A DNA stretch of 7,623 nt from CAZVWH01 sp964631175 (GTDB lineage Bacteria > Planctomycetota > Phycisphaerae > Sedimentisphaerales > Anaerobacaceae), in the NCBI GenBank assembly GCA_964631175.1, contig CAZVWH010000120.1:1-7623 (forward strand), written 5' to 3'. A program made the position numbers and the translations under genes. Below, one piece after another: positions 1 to 4,860 of the stretch (position 1 is its first letter; the number at the start of each line of letters is the position of its first letter). The notes beneath the pieces are model-generated. The model worked only from the letters and a program-made list of their open reading frames with translations, made no database searches and was not told where the DNA came from.

Positions 1-39
1 TCTTCTGTCTTCTGCTCTTCTGTCTTCTGCTCTTCTGTC
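1..39. repeat. 15-bp tandem repeat at the 3' end of the Nif3 gene
   Basis: The unit TCTTCTGTCTTCTGC occurs twice exactly (1-15, 16-30), followed by nine more matching bases (31-39). It reaches the window edge, so the true array may be longer. Each unit is itself a 7+8 duplication of TCTTCTG(C). The stop codon of the Nif3 gene (TGA, 38-40 on the minus strand) sits at its edge, so the array lies immediately behind that gene. No hairpin or T-run is visible here, so it is not a terminator. Confidence 0.9.
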
Positions 40-1255
40 ATATATTTTTCCATGTAAAAGGGTCCGAATCCTTTTTACTTATTGTGATTGTGACATTATT
101 TAGCTGCATTTGCAACTGTTTAGCGAGCTTCTTTAATATAAATCTTTCTGAGACACTATGACTTAAACAAATGCAGGTCAGATTAGCCTCCTTTGCGGCT
201 AATGCGTAATGATGTTTTAGTTCGCCGGTTAGATACAGATCGACCTTTGCAGCGATTACGGAATTTATAATCTTGCCGCACGAGCCCGCACAGACCGCTG
301 CTGTTTTTACTAACCGTTTTTCGTTGCCGACTAAGCCGATAGCTTTCGCACCGGTGGCATTCTTAATTCTATTGATAATCTGCTTTATAAACAACGGCTG
401 GGCCAATTTACCGATCCTTCCTAAGCCGAGCTTTTCCTGACTATTATAGAGTTTGAAAACATCGAAGGCCAGCGTCTCATACGGATGCACCTTTTTCATC
501 GCAGCGATTACCTTGTCAAGTTTGTCCGCCGGCACAATAGTCTCGAATCTTATTTCCGGCACCTCCTCTATCTTTCCTTTTCTGCCGACAGCCGGCTTTG
601 CGCCCTCCAAGGGCAGAAATGTCCCGGCTCCTTTAGCTTGGAAGCTGCAATTACTGTAGTTACCTATCCAACCCGCGCCTGCGGCGAAAACCGCATCGGA
701 AACCTTAGCCACTGAGTCGGCAGGTACAAAAACAATGAGCTTACAATTCATGTCGTCCGGATAGTCAACATAGTCTCCGATAGGCTTTGTGTCACAGAGT
801 CCAAGGATTTCTGCAAGGCCGTCATTTACTCCGCCTACGGCCGAGTCCAACGCCGTATGTATCGAATAGACCGTAATGCCGCAGCGAATCAGTTCATAGA
901 CAAGACCCCGCGTGGAACGCGGGTCATTAGCCCCCGCACTCCCGCAAGGGATGGCCAAGCCCACTGTGGCAGGGGTTGCCTCGGCCACAGGTGCCGAGGC
1001 TAATCGCGGTTTCACCGCAGGTTCTGCAATGATTTTTTTTAGACCATCCCATATCACAGGATGATAACTTATGATGAGGTCCGTTTTAAGTTTTATCGCC
1101 TCGGATAAAACCTCTGTTGTAATATCAATAGTCAGCAGGATGTTTTTCACCTCGCTCTGTGGATCACCAATCAATAGTCCGACGTTATCCCAGTCCTGCG
1201 CCAGTCTTAGCGGGGCTATTTTTTCAATCGCTGCTGTAATATCCCTTATCTTCAT
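38..1255 (-). CDS. Nif3-like dinuclear metal centre protein (YbgI/YqfO family)
   Basis: Nif3-family proteins form toroidal hexamers with a two-metal site. Their reaction is not settled; databases often use the label 'GTP cyclohydrolase 1 type 2 homolog'. The first Nif3 half spans residues 1-165 (DWDNVGLLIG at 21-30, SYHP at 63-66, HTALD at 133-137). A PII-like middle domain spans about 170-275 (VHPYE at 256-260). The second half carries TGELKHH at 343-349 and SHSVSER at 365-371. The three-part layout matches long YqfO-type members of about 370 residues. The extra length comes from about 36 residues at 80-116, encoded by a GC-rich palindromic block. Residue 64 is Tyr where many members have the first His of a His-His-Pro motif; some eukaryotic members also have Tyr. 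The ATG overlaps the pabC stop (ATGA, 1252-1255) behind a good Shine-Dalgarno sequence, GGAAGG, at 1260-1265. This indicates translational coupling to pabC. Confidence 0.93.
   Translation of the reverse strand: MKIRDITAAIEKIAPLRLAQDWDNVGLLIGDPQSEVKNILLTIDITTEVLSEAIKLKTDLIISYHPVIWDGLKKIIAEPAVKPRLASAPVAEATPATVGLAIPCGSAGANDPRSTRGLVYELIRCGITVYSIHTALDSAVGGVNDGLAEILGLCDTKPIGDYVDYPDDMNCKLIVFVPADSVAKVSDAVFAAGAGWIGNYSNCSFQAKGAGTFLPLEGAKPAVGRKGKIEEVPEIRFETIVPADKLDKVIAAMKKVHPYETLAFDVFKLYNSQEKLGLGRIGKLAQPLFIKQIINRIKNATGAKAIGLVGNEKRLVKTAAVCAGSCGKIINSVIAAKVDLYLTGELKHHYALAAKEANLTCICLSHSVSERFILKKLAKQLQMQLNNVTITISKKDSDPFTWKNI
904..1018. repeat. GC-rich palindromic block inserted in frame in the Nif3 gene
   Basis: By hand count these 115 bases are about 69% GC, against about 51% and 37% in the 120 bases on each side. 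Inverted repeats seen: CCCGCG 907-912 / CGCGGG 918-923 (extended by GAC/GTC with one bulge); a perfect 8-bp stem GCCTCGGC 978-985 / GCCGAGGC 993-1000; a perfect 5-bp stem GCGGT 1006-1010 / ACCGC 1014-1018. The block encodes residues about 80-116, a stretch rich in Ala, Pro and Gly. It lies between the metal-site strand (YHPVIWDGLKK) and LVYELIRCGI, which are usually separated by about ten residues. The words CCGCAAGG and GGGATGGC occur here and, in the same order, in the pabB block at 3762-3900, so the two blocks look related. Confidence 0.75.
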
Positions 1256-2115
1256 TTAACCTTCCTGCACTGTTCCTCAAAACCAGCAGTGAAGTAGTTT
1301 TGCAGTTTTTTTGCCATCGGACCGACTTCGCCCCCACCGACGGTGTGCTTTTCTATTTTGGTTATCGGCAGAATTTGCATAATGACATTGGTCAAAAAAA
1401 CCTCATCTGCACTTAACAAATCGTTTATGTATAAGTCTTTTTCTACCAGTTTGATAGAATTTTTCAAGGCTATCTGGCAGACTGTTTTTCTCGCTACTCC
1501 TGCCAGTATGGGAGTTCCAATCAACGGCGTGTAAAGAACAGAATCCTTGACCAAAAACACATTGCTTATGCAGCCTTCAGCCAGGCGATTGTCCACTGTA
1601 AACCATAACGCCTCGGCTGCTCTTTTTTGATGTGCCAGACTGAGCGCGATTATGCGTGAGAAATAGCTGGTCGTCTTGTGCCCGTAAATCGGCTCGCCGA
1701 GATTTTGTCTAAAGGGACACAGCACAACTGTAACGCCGTTCATGTAATACTCAGATGGATATGGCTGCAATTTAGTTGCTGTAATAAGCAATGTCGGCTT
1801 TTGCTGTTCATTCGATTGGGACATGGGACCGTTAGTAAGTGTCAGCCTCAAACGCGCATCAGTTAGTTTGTTTGCCTGCAGAAGCTTGTAAATGGCGTCT
1901 GTTATATATTGTTTCGTGTATGGATTATTTATCGATAAAGCACGTGCGCTAAAAGACAAGCGGTCTAAATGGTCTGTCAGGGCAAAAACTACTGAGTTGA
2001 GACTACGCATCGTCTCAAAAAGTCCTGCTCCGTACAAAAATCCGCTGTCAGTAACGGGTATGCAGGCCTTGTCGATTTCAATCAATTTGTCGTTTAGAAA
2101 GACTTTTTCCACCAT
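1252..2115 (-). CDS. pabC: Aminodeoxychorismate lyase (class IV PLP aminotransferase fold)
   Basis: PabC cleaves 4-amino-4-deoxychorismate to p-aminobenzoate and pyruvate in cytosolic folate synthesis. Fold type IV PLP marks are present: DSGFLYGAGLFETMR at 23-37, PLP lysine K147 in GHKTTSY, LAEGCISNVF at 178-187 for cofactor binding, TPILAGVAR at 201-209 (phosphate region) and ADEVFLTN at 236-243. The length, 287 residues, is normal. Sequence alone cannot exclude a branched-chain or D-amino-acid aminotransferase, since the family shares these motifs; pabB just upstream is the main reason for this call. The ATG at 2115 follows the repeat at 2120-2154. No well-spaced Shine-Dalgarno is visible (only GGGA two or three bases away), unlike other genes here, perhaps because the repeat-bearing segment separated it from pabB. 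The 3' end overlaps the Nif3 gene by ATGA. Confidence 0.85.
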   Translation of the reverse strand: MVEKVFLNDKLIEIDKACIPVTDSGFLYGAGLFETMRSLNSVVFALTDHLDRLSFSARALSINNPYTKQYITDAIYKLLQANKLTDARLRLTLTNGPMSQSNEQQKPTLLITATKLQPYPSEYYMNGVTVVLCPFRQNLGEPIYGHKTTSYFSRIIALSLAHQKRAAEALWFTVDNRLAEGCISNVFLVKDSVLYTPLIGTPILAGVARKTVCQIALKNSIKLVEKDLYINDLLSADEVFLTNVIMQILPITKIEKHTVGGGEVGPMAKKLQNYFTAGFEEQCRKVK

Positions 2116-2119
2116 AATC

Positions 2120-2154
2120 CCGTATTGCGTCGAGCGTGATGCGTATTGCGTTAT
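2120..2154. repeat. Heptamer-phased repeat, left inverted copy
   Basis: Reading the plus strand, five consecutive seven-base units start at 2120, 2127, 2134, 2141 and 2148. Four begin GCGT and the first begins CCGT, with the last three bases variable (for example GCGTATT, GCGTGAT). It is the inverted partner of 2549-2583. It overlaps the stop codon of the four-helix-bundle gene (2151-2153) and forms the leader just ahead of pabC. Confidence 0.85.
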
Positions 2155-2510
2155 AGCTTTTTAATCAGATTTGTAGTCATTCGACACAAATGATCCAATT
2201 TTTCAAGTAATATTTCTTCTTCGTCATTCGGGATGTATTCTAATTCCTTTGCAATCGTGATTTGTGTTTCAAGTTCTGCACAGCTTCCTAATGATATGTA
2301 TAGGAATTGCTTATATTCTTTGTTGTGGTATCTCCTAAAACCTTCCGCTACGTTTGATGGTATGGAGATTGCTGCTCGCCTCATTTAACTAATTAAGCCG
2401 TATGTCTCCCGCTTTGGAAACTTTTCTGTCGATTTATATGTCTCTCTTACTATCTCGATTCCTTTACTCCAAATATCTAAATCTCTATATGTTTTTATTT
2501 TTCCTTCCAT
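2151..2510 (-). pseudogene. Four-helix-bundle (S23 / 23S rRNA intervening sequence protein family) gene with an in-frame ochre stop
   Basis: Translation from the ATG at 2510 gives 41 residues (LDIWSKGIEIV, then FPKRETYGLIS), a TAA at 2385-2387, then in the same frame MRRAAISIPSNVAEGFRRYH and the rest of the family to 2151. The family reads ...YGLxSQxRRAxxSIPSNxAEG..., so the TAA stands where Gln (CAA) is expected: one C-to-T change. Without it the protein would be 119 residues, normal for the family. GGAAAG at 2516-2521 is a good Shine-Dalgarno five bases before the ATG at 2510, which supports this start over the internal one. The next codon after TAA is ATG (2382-2384), so restart of translation could still yield the last 77 residues (helices 2-4). 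Family members occur inside 23S rRNA insertions and as free genes; no rRNA sequence is visible here. Their function is unclear. Confidence 0.88.
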
Positions 2511-2548
2511 AATATCTTTCCATATTAGATACTCTATCAAATGTTTAC

Positions 2549-2583
2549 TTTACGCACGACGCATCACGCACGACGCACGACGC
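2549..2583. repeat. Heptamer-phased repeat, right inverted copy, encoding the end of pabB
   Basis: On the minus strand, five seven-base units run from 2583 down to 2549. All begin GCGT; three are GCGTCGT, one is GCGTGAT and one GCGTAAA. The pabB stop codon (TGA, 2564-2566) lies in the GCGTGAT unit, so the last residues of PabB (VVRRA) are repeat-encoded. This copy is the inverted partner of 2120-2154. Confidence 0.85.
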
Positions 2584-4171
2584 TTTGTATTCCAGCAATC
2601 AGTGCTCTTGCCTTAGTAATTGTTTCGTCCCATTCAGCTTCCGGGGCAGAATCTGCTACTATGCCGCCGCCAGTTTGGACGTAAGCCTTTCCTTCGACCC
2701 GGCTCAGGCCCGCCCCGAGCAAGGCCGAGGGGACAGGTTGGTCTTTGATAATAATCGTTCGTATAGCGATATTCAAGCAGACACTACCATCAAGGCCTAT
2801 AAAGCCAATACTGCCGGTATAAACACCTCTGGCTGTAGGCTCGGTTTCATCTATGATTTCCATAGAGCGGATTTTCGGAGCGCCGGTGATTGAGCCGCCG
2901 GGAAACATCGCCTTTAAAATATCACAGAACGTAATTCCTTCGCGAAGCTGTCCACCGACAGTAGCCAAGGCGTGAAAAACCGTCGGATAGCTCTCGATAG
3001 TTCTCGGCTGAATTACCTTTCTGGTTCCAGGCTCACAGATTTTAGCCACATCGTTACGTTCCAGGTCAATTATCATATTCAGCTCTGCGCGTTCCTTTTC
3101 GCTGTAGAGCAGCTCATTGAAGTTTTTATCGTTAATCTCTTGGCACTGCTGTCCATTGTTAATTCTCGGTCGGGTGCCTTTGATGGGCTTGGTACAGATA
3201 TGACCATCGGTAATTGTAATAAACATTTCAGGCGAGGCGCTGACGATGTGAAAATCACCGCCATCAATATAGGCCGAGTAGGGACTGGGATTATAATGGT
3301 TTTGCCAGTGGAAAAGGTCTATTGGCCGGGCGTTAAAATCGCATTCAAACCGTTGTGAGAAATTGACCTGGTAAATGTCACCTTCATAGATATAGTGCTT
3401 TATCTTCTCGACTGCTTGCAGGTAATAATCTTTATTCAAATTGCATTGAATTCGCGAGAAATCTATTGTTTCAATATCAGCAGATGCGGGCTTGTTCACA
3501 TGGATTTTCTGCGCTTCGGTAAGCAGTCTTTCGAGGCCGGCTAATTTTTCTTCCGGCTCTTCGCTGTCTTCTGGCAATTGTAAAGCGATTAGCCAAAAAG
3601 CGCCTTCAATATGGTCGTAGGCGATAAGCCTGTCGTAGAAACACAATCGAATTAGCGGCATTTCAAGGTCGTCTATTGTCGTTTCAGGAAGTTGTTCGAT
3701 ATATCGGCCGAGCTCGTAGCTAAAATACCCAATCCAACCGCCGCAGAACATACCTGAACATCTCTCGACCTGGCTCTGCCGCAAGGTCGCTGGGATGGCT
3801 GGCGCCACATCCTGTGGAGAGACAGGTTTAGCCCCCCAGTTTACTGGGGGGTTTTTGCTGCAATCCCTCGACCTTGCTCGGGACAGGTTTATTGCGGGGT
3901 TCACAAATTTATATTTATTTAAAGTCCTGTGCAGTTTTTCAAAGGGTTCATTTTGTCCGGATTTAAATTCAAATTCTTCTTTAGGCTCAGCGGCCCAGTA
4001 ACTAAATCTGTCTGTGTCTATCCTTGATGAATTGGCGCCAAGAATCGAAGCTGATTTTAGCCTGGCGAATATTTGGCTTAGTGCAGTTAGATTTACCGAC
4101 GTGCAAATTCTTCTATGATGCAATTTGCACGGAATAGACTGTTCTTTTTTGGCGACTATCCCTGTCGTCAT
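2564..4171 (-). CDS. pabB: Aminodeoxychorismate synthase component I
   Basis: PabB, with a PabA glutaminase that is not in this window, converts chorismate to 4-amino-4-deoxychorismate for folate synthesis. The chorismate-binding domain is intact at about 240-525: IYQVNFSQRF at 266-275, SASPEMF at 311-317, PIKGTRPR at 329-336, SEKERAELNMIIDLERND at 357-374, PGGSITGAPK at 424-433 and GGGIVADS at 501-508. The Lys in PIKGT (K331) separates PabB from anthranilate synthase TrpE, which has PIAGT. At 535 residues it is long for the family. Two segments explain this: residues about 90-137 and about 478-493, both encoded by GC-rich palindromic blocks and both inserted in frame. All catalytic motifs lie outside them. 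The ATG overlaps the deoC stop (ATGA, 4168-4171). The last codons lie within a heptamer repeat. Confidence 0.93.
   Translation of the reverse strand: MTTGIVAKKEQSIPCKLHHRRICTSVNLTALSQIFARLKSASILGANSSRIDTDRFSYWAAEPKEEFEFKSGQNEPFEKLHRTLNKYKFVNPAINLSRARSRDCSKNPPVNWGAKPVSPQDVAPAIPATLRQSQVERCSGMFCGGWIGYFSYELGRYIEQLPETTIDDLEMPLIRLCFYDRLIAYDHIEGAFWLIALQLPEDSEEPEEKLAGLERLLTEAQKIHVNKPASADIETIDFSRIQCNLNKDYYLQAVEKIKHYIYEGDIYQVNFSQRFECDFNARPIDLFHWQNHYNPSPYSAYIDGGDFHIVSASPEMFITITDGHICTKPIKGTRPRINNGQQCQEINDKNFNELLYSEKERAELNMIIDLERNDVAKICEPGTRKVIQPRTIESYPTVFHALATVGGQLREGITFCDILKAMFPGGSITGAPKIRSMEIIDETEPTARGVYTGSIGFIGLDGSVCLNIAIRTIIIKDQPVPSALLGAGLSRVEGKAYVQTGGGIVADSAPEAEWDETITKARALIAGIQSVVRRA
2691..2741. repeat. 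Inverted pair of REP-like 18-mers inserted in frame near the 3' end of pabB
   Basis: A REP-like word with consensus CCYTCGRCCNNGCTCRGG reads on the plus strand at 2691-2708 and on the minus strand at 2714-2731, five bases apart, as a REP/inverted-REP doublet. It is followed by GACAGGTTGG (2732-2741). The block encodes PabB residues about 478-493. There the family normally passes straight from the strand RTIIIKDG to KAYVQTGGGIVADS; here 16 residues (48 bases) interrupt it without breaking the frame. Confidence 0.75.
3762..3900. repeat. Mosaic palindromic block inserted in frame in the 5' part of pabB
   Basis: By hand count about 61% GC, against about 35% in the next 100 bases (3901-4000). It contains: an 18-mer at 3865-3882 matching CCYTCGRCCNNGCTCRGG fully and differing by one base from the copy at 2714-2731; a poorer copy (15/18) at 3762-3779; a perfect 9-bp stem, CCCCCCAGT 3832-3840 / ACTGGGGGG 3843-3851, with a two-base loop; a stem CCACA 3805-3809 / TGTGG 3813-3817; and GACAGGTTTA twice, at 3821-3830 and 3882-3891. 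It encodes residues about 90-137, between the N-terminal strands and the CSGMFCGGWIGYFSYELGR motif. Confidence 0.78.
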
Positions 4172-4860
4172 TTTGGTTGGCCCATCCTTAACTCGTTTAT
4201 GATCCTAACACTTGAGGAAGTACCAATTCTTTCTGCTCCTGCCTGGAGCATTTCGATAGCCTGCTTTGCGGTTTTTATTCCGCCGGCCGCCTTTACTTTA
4301 CAGCTTGGAGCGGTTTCCTTGATTAGCTTTACATCTTCTATTGTTGCTCCACCGGCTGGATGAAGGCCCGTGCTGGTCTTTATAAAATCTACCCCGCACG
4401 TTTCTGGGATTTGGCAGGCAAATATCTTCTGCTCACGATTCAGTGCAGCCGATTCGATTATGACTTTGAGCACCACGGCCGGCCTCATCGACCGGCAAAC
4501 CTTCAGCACCGCCTGCAATTGGCCTGATAGATATCGCCAATCGTCCTCGATTATAGCCGCCAAATCAGCGACCATATCGACTTCATCGGCGCCGGCGAAT
4601 ATGGCATCTTCTGCCTGAGCGACTTTAATCTTGGTCGAATCTGCTCCGAGCGGCAGACTGACCACGCCGGCCACTTTTACCTTTGTGTTATGCAGCCGCT
4701 CAGCAACCAGCGGAATCCATCGAGGATTTACGCACACGGTGTGAAAACCAAAATCTATAGCTTCTCTACACAACTGTTCGATTCGCTCTTTTGTAGCCGT
4801 AGCCTCCAGCAGGGTATGGTCGATAAAACTTGCTAATTGTTTTTCATCTATGGCGAACAC
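4168..4860 (-). CDS. deoC: Deoxyribose-phosphate aldolase
   Basis: DeoC splits 2-deoxyribose 5-phosphate into acetaldehyde and glyceraldehyde 3-phosphate, the last step of deoxynucleoside breakdown. This is a TIM barrel of 230 residues, typical of the short bacterial form. Motifs: IDHTLL at 13-18, ADEVDMV at 91-97 with the acidic catalytic-site residue, LKVIIES at 131-137, the Schiff-base lysine K161 in FIKTSTG, the second lysine K190 in VKAAGGI, and GTSSS at 213-217 for phosphate binding. The start is GTG at 4860, because no in-frame ATG precedes IDHTLL; it lies inside the end of the upstream fusion gene (13-bp overlap). The Shine-Dalgarno is weak or poorly spaced, so translation probably depends on coupling. 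The 3' end overlaps pabB by ATGA. Confidence 0.95.
   Translation of the reverse strand: MFAIDEKQLASFIDHTLLEATATKERIEQLCREAIDFGFHTVCVNPRWIPLVAERLHNTKVKVAGVVSLPLGADSTKIKVAQAEDAIFAGADEVDMVADLAAIIEDDWRYLSGQLQAVLKVCRSMRPAVVLKVIIESAALNREQKIFACQIPETCGVDFIKTSTGLHPAGGATIEDVKLIKETAPSCKVKAAGGIKTAKQAIEMLQAGAERIGTSSSVRIINELRMGQPK

Larger units (their letters stand above)
2120..2583 (-). mobile_element. Putative inverted-repeat-flanked cassette carrying the broken four-helix-bundle gene
   Basis: Plus-strand bases 2121-2151 and the reverse complement of 2552-2582 agree at 26 of 31 positions, so the four-helix-bundle gene is enclosed by imperfect inverted repeats. The repeat ends reach into pabB (whose last codons and stop fall in the right copy) and stop five bases before the pabC start. 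The neighbouring junctions downstream of prfA's gap (fusion/deoC, deoC/pabB, pabC/Nif3) are all overlaps, so this segment looks inserted into an operon where pabB and pabC were once adjacent. No transposase is present and no target-site duplication was identified. Calling it mobile is inference; the inverted repeats themselves are seen directly. Confidence 0.4.

Noticed and set aside
2151..2384. A complete small 77-residue gene starting at the internal ATG
   Set aside because: The upstream 41 codons are in the same frame, match the N-terminal helix of the same family and have their own ribosome binding site, so this is the back part of a broken gene.
2120..2583. 23S rRNA intervening sequence (the usual home of S23-type genes)
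   Set aside because: The flanks are pabB and pabC, with no rRNA sequence on either side.
3832..3851. Intrinsic terminator (strong hairpin, with Ts after it on the plus strand)
   Set aside because: It lies inside the pabB reading frame. The T-run follows on the plus strand, where no gene is seen, and its context is the palindromic insertion.
2564..4171. Anthranilate synthase component I (trpE)
   Set aside because: The PIKGT motif with K331 is the PabB form, pabC lies downstream, and no trp genes are present.
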